Shown here one piece after another: positions 1 to 6,974 of a stretch of 64,000 nt of DNA; within the stretch, counting starts at the first letter, position 1; each line of letters begins with the position of its first letter. The notes beneath the pieces are model-generated. The model was not told where the DNA came from. It ran no database searches and saw only the letters and a list, made by a program, of their open reading frames with translations. Made by a program: the position numbers and the translations under genes. The stretch comes from JAPLSN01 sp964482955 (GTDB taxonomy: Bacteria > Spirochaetota > Spirochaetia > Treponematales > UBA12059): assembly GCA_964482955.1 (NCBI GenBank), contig CAYZZW010000011.1, positions 1 to 64,000 on the forward strand, in the 5' to 3' direction.

Positions 1-56
1 CGGTGGGTGGCAAGCTGCCCGACGGCGCGTTCTATGCGGATATCGGACTCGAATAA
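1..56 (+). CDS. ABC importer substrate-binding protein, C-terminal tail (partial)
   Basis: Reading from base 3, an open frame gives 17 residues (VGGKLPDGAFYADIGLE) and a TAA at 54-56. The gene enters from the left edge, so only its tail is visible. The position directly before a permease and an ATPase, and the GGKLP...FY tail, resemble periplasmic NitT/TauT/thiamine-precursor binding proteins (NMT1/ThiY-like). The ligand cannot be told from this fragment. The assignment rests mainly on gene order. Confidence 0.5.
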   Translation, partial: VGGKLPDGAFYADIGLE

Positions 57-831
57 ACCGGGCGCCGAAGCTCACCATCGCTCCCGCGCGGCCAATGCGG
101 CGGCCGTCGCGGGAGGCCTCGCCGCGCTCGTCGCGCTGTGGGCGCTCGCGGCGGCCCTCGTCGACACCGAGCTCATCCTGCCCCGCCCGGACTCGGTGGC
201 GCGTTCCGCCCTCGAGCTGTTCGGACGGGCAGATTTCATGTCGGCGCTGCTGGCAACGTTCAGGCGCGGACTCACGGCGTTCGCCATATCGATGCTCCTC
301 GGCACCGCCATCGGCGCCGCGGGCGCGGCGAGCCCGGTCGCCAAGGCCGCGCTCGCGCCGCTCATGATCGTCACGCGGAGCATGCCCGTGCTCGCGCTCA
401 TCCTCATCGCGCTCATCTGGTTCAAGGCGGATGTCGTCCCGATCTTTTCCGCGGTCCTCATGGGCCTCCCGGTCGTGGCGTCCGCGGTGGAGGAAGGCGC
501 GCGCGCGATGGACCGGACCCTGACCGAAATGGCCGAGTTGTACCGGGTAGGCCGCGCGAAACGCTTTTTCAGGCTCTACTTGCCGTCGCTCACGCCGTAC
601 TTCGCGGCGGCGGCGCAGGCCTCGCTCGGCATGGCGTGGAAGGTGGTCGTGGCGGGAGAAGTGCTCAGCATGCCGAAACACGCCGTCGGCACCGGCATGC
701 AGACCGCCCGCGTGAAGCTGGAGACGGCGGAGGTATTCGCGTGGGCGTTGGCCGGAATCGCGCTGTGCGCCCTCACGGACGCCGCGTTCGGCTTCGTCCG
801 CGCCACGTTGCGGAGGCGCCATGCCGTTTGA
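34..831 (+). CDS. ABC transporter permease, NitT/TauT/SsuC type
   Basis: 265-residue inner-membrane permease of the binding-protein-dependent transport family. The first hydrophobic segment follows about 20 polar residues, and several more follow. The cytoplasmic EAA loop that docks on the ATPase reads approximately EMAELYRVGRAKRFFRLYLP, as in SsuC/TauC/ThiX-type permeases. I chose ATG 34, which overlaps the preceding gene by 23 bases; the frame also stays open to base 7. No strong ribosome site favours either start. The gene overlaps the downstream ATPase by 11 bases, so the two are probably translationally coupled. The substrate is unknown: thiamine precursors, nitrate, sulfonates or similar are all possible. 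Confidence 0.85.
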   Translation: MRISDSNKPGAEAHHRSRAANAAAVAGGLAALVALWALAAALVDTELILPRPDSVARSALELFGRADFMSALLATFRRGLTAFAISMLLGTAIGAAGAASPVAKAALAPLMIVTRSMPVLALILIALIWFKADVVPIFSAVLMGLPVVASAVEEGARAMDRTLTEMAELYRVGRAKRFFRLYLPSLTPYFAAAAQASLGMAWKVVVAGEVLSMPKHAVGTGMQTARVKLETAEVFAWALAGIALCALTDAAFGFVRATLRRRHAV

Positions 832-1549
832 ATTCAGGAACGTCGGGAAGCGCTTCGGCGACACGGTCGCGCTCGAATCCGTCAGCGCCCGCTTCGAGGA
901 AGGCCGCGTCACCTCCGTCGTCGGGCCGTCGGGCTGCGGCAAGACGACGCTCCTCAACATTGCATCCGGCCTCGTCGCCGCGGACTCGGGCGAGGCGCTC
1001 GGCTTCGGCTCGAGCGTCATCGGCCGCGTCTTCCAGGAACCGCGGCTCCTGCCCTGGGAGACCCTGCGCGACAACCTGCGTTTCGTGAAACCCGACTCGG
1101 TCGACGCGGCCACGTACGACGGGCGCGTCGCGCATTTCCTCGAAAAGACCGGATTGGCGGATTTCGCCGACAAGCGCCCGCGCGAGCTTTCGGGCGGCAT
1201 GCGCCAGCGCGCGTCGCTCGCCCGCGCGTTCTCCTATTCCTCGGACCTGCTCCTCATGGACGAACCCTTCCAGTCGGTCGACATGCGCACGCGGCTCGGG
1301 CTGTTCGAGCTGTTCCTCGACCTCGTGGCGGCGGAACCTCGCACGGTGATCCTCGTCACGCACGACGCGCGCGAGGCGCTTTACCTGTCGGACCGGATCG
1401 TGGTTCTTTCGGAACGGCCGGCCCGCGATCTCAAGAGCCTCGAGGTGGCCACGCCCCGTTCGCGCAGGTCCTTCGCGTCGCCCGAGGCGACGAGCCTCGA
1501 AAACGAGCTGTACGGGCTCCTCTTCGAAGGCGCGCACCGGGCGCGGTGA
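821..1549 (+). CDS. ABC transporter ATP-binding protein, NitT/TauT/SsuB type
   Basis: 242-residue ATPase that powers the permease encoded just before it. Visible motifs are Walker A GPSGCGKTT, the Q-loop region GRVFQEPRLLPWETL typical of the SsuB/TauB/NrtD family, signature LSGGMRQR, Walker B LLLMDEPF, and the switch histidine in VTHDAREAL. It starts at ATG 821 inside the end of the permease gene. It is the last gene of the importer and converges on the chemotaxis operon only 33 bases away, with no clear terminator between them. Confidence 0.92.
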   Translation: MPFEFRNVGKRFGDTVALESVSARFEEGRVTSVVGPSGCGKTTLLNIASGLVAADSGEALGFGSSVIGRVFQEPRLLPWETLRDNLRFVKPDSVDAATYDGRVAHFLEKTGLADFADKRPRELSGGMRQRASLARAFSYSSDLLLMDEPFQSVDMRTRLGLFELFLDLVAAEPRTVILVTHDAREALYLSDRIVVLSERPARDLKSLEVATPRSRRSFASPEATSLENELYGLLFEGAHRAR

Positions 1550-1582
1550 CGGCAATCGCGCCCGCGCGGCGTACGGCCGCCC

Positions 1583-2002
1583 CTATCCGTCGACGCCGGC
1601 TTCCCGTTCGGGTATCCCGAGCCGGGCCAGTTCGTCGCGCAGGCGTTCCCGGTCGATCGGCTTGACGAGGTAGCTCGTGGCGCCGCTCTTGTAATACGCC
1701 TCGATCACGTTCTTCGGATCCTCGAGCACCGTGGCCATGACGATCTTCACTTCGTCGACGGGCGTCACGCTCAACAGCTGCTCGTACGCGCGGATCTGCC
1801 GGATGGCCTCGTGCCCGTCCATCTTCGGCATCATGATGTCCATGAAGATGACCGAATAGGGCGCGTGCTCGTCCCACGAGAGCTTGAAGGCTTCCACGGC
1901 TTCCTCGCCGTCCACGACGACGTCGACCTCGCCGTAGGGTTCGAGGAAGCGTTTCATCATCTTCCTGCTCGCGAAATCGTCTTCGGCCACCAATATCTTC
2001 AT
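1583..2002 (-). CDS. Single-domain response regulator (CheY-like receiver)
   Basis: 139-residue stand-alone receiver. Acidic pocket E7-D8-D9, phospho-acceptor Asp55 (VIFMDIMMPKMDG), Thr91 and Lys114 (KPID) are all in place, so it should be phosphorylatable. It has no output domain. It is the last gene of the chemotaxis operon, 15 bases after the hybrid kinase, so the likely phosphodonor is that kinase or CheA. It is distinct from the canonical CheY three genes upstream and could act as a phosphate sink or a second output. Confidence 0.88.
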   Translation of the reverse strand: MKILVAEDDFASRKMMKRFLEPYGEVDVVVDGEEAVEAFKLSWDEHAPYSVIFMDIMMPKMDGHEAIRQIRAYEQLLSVTPVDEVKIVMATVLEDPKNVIEAYYKSGATSYLVKPIDRERLRDELARLGIPEREAGVDG

Positions 2003-2017
2003 GATTCCCCCTGTTCC

Positions 2018-3958
2018 TCACAACACGCGCTTGATCCGCTCTTCGAGGTTCTGCACGGCCTTCCGGTCGCTCCTCCGCGCGGCGAGCATGAGCTCGAACG
2101 CCATGGTCGAACACGGATGCGCCTTGTCCCGGGGCCGATGGTTCCAGTACTCCTTCGCGTTGCGTTCGATCCCCGACCAGTCGAGACGGCGGATCGCGGG
2201 CATGACCGATTCGGCGAACGCGCGGAATTCCGTCGACTCCTCCTCGTCTCTCTCGGCTTTCGACTCGTCCGGAACCGTCGTGGCCGGTTCGTCGGACGGC
2301 GCGCCGCCGTGCATCGCGGACGATCCCCCGTCGACCTTCGTGTCGGACGCCGGCCGTTCCGTCGCGGTTGCGGTTGCGGTTGATCCTGCTTCGGCAGCCG
2401 GTCGCGCGTTCGCGGGAATCTTCGATCGCTCGTTCTTCCGGAAGCCGGCGCAGGCGACGGCGTTCGACAGGAGGCTGTCGTCGAACGGCATCGGGTAATA
2501 CAGCGACGGGAACGAGTACGATTCGAGAGCCGAGCGCTGGTTCCGGCCGATGCGGCATCCGGTGACGAGGCGTTCCGGCAGTCCGTCGAACGAGGGGGTC
2601 TGGCTTCCGGCCGACATCTCGAGGCAATACCGTTCGGCTTCGGTCTCATCGACGAAGAAAACCGTGCCGTCGTCGTGCGGAAGCCCTATCACTTCGTCGA
2701 GGCATTCCACTCGCTCGACGTGCGCGCCCCGATCCGCGAGGGTCCTGTGGAGATCGCCCGCGAGCGGTTCCGCGAATCCGACCAGGCAGGCGGTCCGGCA
2801 GGCTTTCGGCCGTTCCGAGAAAACCGCCGTCGACTGGTCGTACGGCAGGGAAATGGCGAATACCGAGCCGCCACCGGGACGATCCTCGTGCCAGATCTCG
2901 CTGTCGATCACGGCGAGCAGTTTCTTGACGAAGGCGAGACCGAGGCCGAGACCGCCCGCGGGCCGCGTGATGGCGCCGTCGATCTGCGTGAACGCGGAGA
3001 AGAGCCGGCCGCGGTTCGCCTCGGAGATGCCGATGCCCGTGTCCTCGACCCGCACGACCACGCGCGGTTCGCCTCCGTCGTGCGCGAGCCCCACGCAGAC
3101 TCGGATGAATCCCTCGCTCGTGTACTTGACGGCGTTTTCGACGACGGCGTAGATGGCCTTGCGGAATTTGCCGTCGTCGGTCCTGATGCGGTCGGGCACG
3201 TCGGGATCCACGTACCAGCTGAGCTCGATGCCCTTGTCGAACGAGGCCGGCGCGTTGGTGACGAGCGCCGACAGCACCGCGTCGCGGATGTCGCATACCG
3301 TCGAAAGCGGTCCGAGGGTGCCTTCCTCGAGCGCCGTGAACTCGAGTATGGAATCGATGAGATAGCGGAGCGATACCGCTCCCTGCTTGATCATGAGCAC
3401 GCAATCGCGCGTCTCCGGATCGTCCGCCCGGTCGAGCGCCAGTTCGGTGAAGCCCATGATGCTGTTGAGCGGCGTCTTGAGCTCGTGGCTGATGTTCGAC
3501 AGGAAAATGGTCTTGAGCTTCGAGGCGCTCTCGGAGGCCTCGACGGTCTGCATCATGCTGCGCTCGTAATCGTGCTTGTAGAGCGCGAGCTCGATGGCGA
3601 TGCGGAGCTCCCGGTCGTGGTAGGGCTTCACGATGTAGCCGTACGGGCTGACGCGCTTGGCTCGGTCGAGCGTCGATTCGTCGGTGAACGCCGTCACGAA
3701 CACCACGGGCGTGTCGCTTTCGGCCCTGATGAGCTCGGCGGTCTTGATGCCGTCCATGTCGCCCTTGAGCTTGATGTCCATGAGGACGAGATCCGGCTTC
3801 GCGTCGCGCACCGAGGCGATCGCCTCGGCCCCCGTCGTCGCCAGCGCGGTCACGCCGTAGCCGTGGGCTTCGAGCCGCAGGCGGAGGTCGAGGGCCACGA
3901 TGGTCTCGTCCTCGACGATGAGGATTCCGTAACGCGGCGAAGGGGCGATCGCGCTCAA
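2018..3958 (-). CDS. Hybrid sensor kinase: receiver-HisKA-HATPase with long C-terminal region
   Basis: 646 residues. An N-terminal receiver (about 8-125, Asp61, Lys111) is joined by a short helix to a HisKA domain with His158 in SHELKTPLNS. The HATPase domain has N-box Asn275, VEDTGIGI and GGLGLGLAFVKKLL (about residues 305-350). About 265 further residues contain an unassigned mid-section and a low-complexity Ala/Thr stretch from a repeated ggttgc tract, ending in a helical segment. No membrane segment or periplasmic sensor is present, so input probably comes through the receiver. It starts with TTG overlapping the cheW stop (TTGA). Its place after cheY and cheW suggests control by CheA. Confidence 0.88.
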   Translation of the reverse strand: MSAIAPSPRYGILIVEDETIVALDLRLRLEAHGYGVTALATTGAEAIASVRDAKPDLVLMDIKLKGDMDGIKTAELIRAESDTPVVFVTAFTDESTLDRAKRVSPYGYIVKPYHDRELRIAIELALYKHDYERSMMQTVEASESASKLKTIFLSNISHELKTPLNSIMGFTELALDRADDPETRDCVLMIKQGAVSLRYLIDSILEFTALEEGTLGPLSTVCDIRDAVLSALVTNAPASFDKGIELSWYVDPDVPDRIRTDDGKFRKAIYAVVENAVKYTSEGFIRVCVGLAHDGGEPRVVVRVEDTGIGISEANRGRLFSAFTQIDGAITRPAGGLGLGLAFVKKLLAVIDSEIWHEDRPGGGSVFAISLPYDQSTAVFSERPKACRTACLVGFAEPLAGDLHRTLADRGAHVERVECLDEVIGLPHDDGTVFFVDETEAERYCLEMSAGSQTPSFDGLPERLVTGCRIGRNQRSALESYSFPSLYYPMPFDDSLLSNAVACAGFRKNERSKIPANARPAAEAGSTATATATERPASDTKVDGGSSAMHGGAPSDEPATTVPDESKAERDEEESTEFRAFAESVMPAIRRLDWSGIERNAKEYWNHRPRDKAHPCSTMAFELMLAARRSDRKAVQNLEERIKRVL

Positions 3959-4434
3959 GGATTTTTCCCCGCGCCGTCGCGGAACGCCGCGTCGACGTCG
4001 ACGACGACGACGAACGCGCCCGAGGAGTCCCGCGCCACGCCTTCAACGACAGCCTCGTCGATCCGCGGGCGGCCGATGGCCGGCGCCCGTTCCACTCCGG
4101 ACGAATCGAGATCCACCACTTCCCGCACCCGGTCGGCGAGGAGCCCGACGGTGACGGACTCGCCGTCCCGATCGAGGTTCATGACGATGATGCTCGTTCC
4201 CTCGGCCACCTCGGACCGACCCATGCCGAAACGGAGCTTGAGGTCGACGACCGGAATGACGCTGCCCCGGTGGTTGATGACGCCGTGGATGAAATCGGCC
4301 GCCCGCGGGACGCGCGTGATCGGCTGGACGTCCAGCACGACGTCGACGCGGTCGACGTCGACGGCGAATTGCTCTTCCCCGAGCGCGAACGCGAGATGCT
4401 TCCTTGACGGCCGGCGGGATTCTTCCTGCATCAT
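3955..4434 (-). CDS. cheW: Chemotaxis coupling protein CheW
   Basis: 159-residue single CheW domain that bridges chemoreceptors and CheA. Typical stretches are LAFALGEEQFAVDV near the N-terminus, FIHGVINHRGSVIPVVDL in the middle and a later VGLLADRVREVVDL. I chose ATG 4434, which overlaps the cheY stop as ATGA; a second ATG follows immediately. An upstream in-frame start would run deep into cheY and is unlikely. It overlaps the hybrid kinase by 4 bases. Confidence 0.9.
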   Translation of the reverse strand: MMQEESRRPSRKHLAFALGEEQFAVDVDRVDVVLDVQPITRVPRAADFIHGVINHRGSVIPVVDLKLRFGMGRSEVAEGTSIIVMNLDRDGESVTVGLLADRVREVVDLDSSGVERAPAIGRPRIDEAVVEGVARDSSGAFVVVVDVDAAFRDGAGKNP

Positions 4435-4799
4435 TCCATCACTTTCTTCACTACCTCGATCAGCTTGTCGGCGCTGAAGGGCTTGACGATCCAACCGGTC
4501 GCCCCGGCTTCCTTCCCCTCGTTCATCTTCGTTCCCTGGGATTCGGTCGTCAAGACGAGAATCGGGACGAATTTCGCCTTCGAGTGTCCGCGCGCCTTGC
4601 GTATGAACGAGATGCCGTCCATGTTCGGCATGTTCACGTCGGTGATGATGAGGTCGAGCCTGTCCGCCGAATCGAGGCGCGCGGACGCCTCGACCCCGTC
4701 GTTCGCCTCGATCGTCTCGTAACCCTGCTGGCCCAGGATGAAGGAGATGCTCTGCCGTATCGTCGCCGAGTCGTCCACCACCAGGATCTTTTTCGCCAT
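4431..4799 (-). CDS. cheY: Chemotaxis response regulator CheY
   Basis: 122-residue receiver of normal CheY length. D9-D10, phospho-acceptor Asp54 (IITDVNMPNMDG), Thr85 and Lys106 (VKPF) are present. It is expected to take phosphate from CheA and act on the flagellar switch. It lies 16 bases after cheB and overlaps cheW by 4 bases. No CheX, CheC or CheZ phosphatase gene is visible in this operon, so signal termination must be encoded elsewhere or use the second receiver as a sink. Confidence 0.93.
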   Translation of the reverse strand: MAKKILVVDDSATIRQSISFILGQQGYETIEANDGVEASARLDSADRLDLIITDVNMPNMDGISFIRKARGHSKAKFVPILVLTTESQGTKMNEGKEAGATGWIVKPFSADKLIEVVKKVME

Positions 4800-4815
4800 T
4801 ATTCCCTCCCCGCGC

Positions 4816-6087
4816 CTAGCGCGCTTTCGCCAGTATCTCGGCCGCGATGCTCCCGAGGGGCAGCACGCGGTCCACGCTTCCGAGCTTGATCGCCTCGTTG
4901 GGCATGCCGAACACGACGCAGGTGCCCTCGTCCTGGGCGATGGTGTAGGCGCCCGTCTGCGCCAGCTCGAGCATGCCGCGGGCGCCGTCGTCCCCCATCC
5001 CGGTCATGATCACTCCGATGGCGTTCCGGCCCGCCCAGCGGGCGGCGGAACGGAACAGCACGTCGACGCTCGGCCGGTGCCGGCACACGAGCGGCCCGTC
5101 CTTCACCTCGACGAAGTAGCGCGAGCCCGAGCGCCGGAGCAAGGTGTGCCGGTTGCCCGGCGCGATGAGGGCGCGTCCGCGGACGACTTCGTCGTCGTGT
5201 TCGGCTTCCTTCACGGTCACGCGGCAGATGCCGTCGAGACGCTTCGCGAAGGCGGCGGTGAAACGCTCCGGCATGTGCTGGACGATGACGATGCCCGGGC
5301 AGTCTTCGGGCAGGGCTTCCAGGAAGGTTTTCAGCGCCTCAGTGCCGCCCGTGGACGCCCCGATCACGACGACCGCGTCGGTGCGTTCCACGGCGTCGGC
5401 GCGGAGGTCCGGCTTGGGCAGCATGACGTCCGCCGTAAGCTTCGGATCGACCGTCCGGGGCCGGTTCGGCTCCGTTTGCTGAGCCGCCTGGCCCGACGGC
5501 TTCCCTCCCAGTCCGGCGAGGAATTCCGCGCGCGCCTCCGCGTGCGTGCGGCCGGCGGAGTGACGGTCGGGTTCGAACCGGCCGCCTTCGGGCATTCGTG
5601 CGTTCGACGGGGGGCACTCGGGCGCGCGAGGTCCGGCGCCGCGGAACGCCGACGTCGTCGGGCCCCGTCGGGCGGAAAACGAAAGGAAGGCGGCCTTGAC
5701 CACGTCGCAGATGGCCACGCGGCTCTCCTCGAGATATTGCCGCGTTCCCACCTTCGGTTTTTGGATGATCTCGATCGCGCCGTACTCGACGGCCCTGAGG
5801 GCGTTGTCCGATCCTTCCTCGGACACGGACGAGCACACGACGATCGGCAGCGGGTCCTTCGCCATCAGCGTCTTGATGAAGGTGAGGCCGTCCATCCGCG
5901 GCATCTCGATGTCCGTCACCACGACGTCGGGCTTTTCCCGCTCCATCTTGCGGAGGGCGAAGACGGGATCCGACGCCACCGCGACCGTCTCCAGCCCTTG
6001 GTCGGAGTCGAGCAGTTCCTTGAGGGTTTCCCGCACCATCGCCGAATCGTCGACGATCATCACCCTGATCCGCGCGCCGTTCGCCAT
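4816..6087 (-). CDS. cheB: Chemoreceptor glutamate methylesterase/deamidase CheB
   Basis: 423 residues, longer than the usual 350 because of a linker of about 95 residues rich in Pro, Arg and Gly. The N-terminal receiver carries phospho-acceptor Asp59 (VVVTDIEMPRMDG). The C-terminal esterase has Ser245 in GASTGGTE, His271 in VQHMPERF and Asp367 in MTGMGDDGA, matching the catalytic triad. I chose ATG 6087 (MANGARIRVMIVDD), 11 bases after the cheR stop; a longer in-frame extension is a cheR shadow. With CheR it sets receptor methylation for adaptation. Confidence 0.94.
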   Translation of the reverse strand: MANGARIRVMIVDDSAMVRETLKELLDSDQGLETVAVASDPVFALRKMEREKPDVVVTDIEMPRMDGLTFIKTLMAKDPLPIVVCSSVSEEGSDNALRAVEYGAIEIIQKPKVGTRQYLEESRVAICDVVKAAFLSFSARRGPTTSAFRGAGPRAPECPPSNARMPEGGRFEPDRHSAGRTHAEARAEFLAGLGGKPSGQAAQQTEPNRPRTVDPKLTADVMLPKPDLRADAVERTDAVVVIGASTGGTEALKTFLEALPEDCPGIVIVQHMPERFTAAFAKRLDGICRVTVKEAEHDDEVVRGRALIAPGNRHTLLRRSGSRYFVEVKDGPLVCRHRPSVDVLFRSAARWAGRNAIGVIMTGMGDDGARGMLELAQTGAYTIAQDEGTCVVFGMPNEAIKLGSVDRVLPLGSIAAEILAKAR

Positions 6088-6098
6088 GCCGTTACGCC

Positions 6099-6971
6099 TC
6101 ACATCCGCCGGTACACGGTCGTGGCCACGCTTTCGAGCGGCAGGCGCATGCCGGCGAGGGTTTCCGAGTGGCCGAGGATGAGGTAGCCGCCTTTCCGCAT
6201 GTGGCCCGCGATCCGTTCGAGCATCGTCTCCTGCGTCTTGCGCTCGAAGTAGATGATGACGTTGCGGCAGAAGACGACGTCGAAATCCCGCGGCACGGGA
6301 TAGTTCGGTTCCATGAAATTGATGCGCATGAACTCGACCCGCGCGCGGATTTCCGATTTCATGCGGACGAAGCCGGACTGGTCGCCCTTGCCCCGGAGCA
6401 TGAAGCGCCGTTTCCAATCGGGCGGCACGACGCTCGCGCGCTCCTCCTCGTACACGGCGGCCCGTCCGGTCTCGAGCACCTTCGTCGAAAGGTCCGAGGC
6501 GACGATGCGGTGCGGGATCATGCCCGCGCGCTGGCAATAGTCGGCCACGACCATCGCGATCGTGTACGGTTCCTCGCCGGTCGAACAGCCCGCCGACCAG
6601 ATGTGGAGTTCGCGGCCGCGGCGCGCCTGGGTTTCCGCGAATTCGGGCAGGATGGTGTCCGCGAGGAAACCGAAATGGTCGGATTCCCGGAAGAAATCGG
6701 TCTTGTTGGTCGTGATCGCGTCGATCATGTTGATGAGTTCGCCGCGGCCCTCGCCGTCGGAAAAGACGAAGTCGATGTAATCGGCGTAATCCTCGAGACC
6801 GTAGATCCTGAGACGCTTGGCGAGCCGGCTTTCGAGGAGCGCCTTTTTCGACGGCGGCATGCGGATGCCGAGCTCGCTCTCGATATAACGCGAAAGCGTC
6901 CGGAAATCGGCGTCGGACAGCGACACGGCCTTCGGGATCTGGAGGGTTTCGACGCGGGGGGATTCGACCAC
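6099..6971 (-). CDS. cheR: Chemotaxis protein methyltransferase CheR
   Basis: 290-residue SAM-dependent methyltransferase for receptor glutamates. It has an N-terminal helical domain (LSDADFRTLSRYIESELGI), the SAM motif IWSAGCSTGEEPYTIAM, and a C-terminal FCRNVIIYF that marks the CheR fold. The start is GTG 6971, three bases after the cheA stop. Its ribosome site would fall inside the end of cheA, so it depends on translational coupling. Confidence 0.94.
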   Translation of the reverse strand: MVESPRVETLQIPKAVSLSDADFRTLSRYIESELGIRMPPSKKALLESRLAKRLRIYGLEDYADYIDFVFSDGEGRGELINMIDAITTNKTDFFRESDHFGFLADTILPEFAETQARRGRELHIWSAGCSTGEEPYTIAMVVADYCQRAGMIPHRIVASDLSTKVLETGRAAVYEEERASVVPPDWKRRFMLRGKGDQSGFVRMKSEIRARVEFMRINFMEPNYPVPRDFDVVFCRNVIIYFERKTQETMLERIAGHMRKGGYLILGHSETLAGMRLPLESVATTVYRRM

Positions 6972-6974
6972 GGA

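Noticed and set aside
1550..1582. Terminator between the ABC importer and the chemotaxis operon
   Set aside because: The 33 bases are GC-rich but form no clear stem with a T-run.
2675..4477. 600-codon plus-strand frame opposite the hybrid kinase and cheW
   Set aside because: Antisense shadow of genes with clear domains; no ribosome site or recognisable motif.
4435..4494. CheW start 20 residues upstream (at 4494)
   Set aside because: The extension lies fully inside cheY; ATG 4434 overlaps the cheY stop in the manner used throughout this operon.
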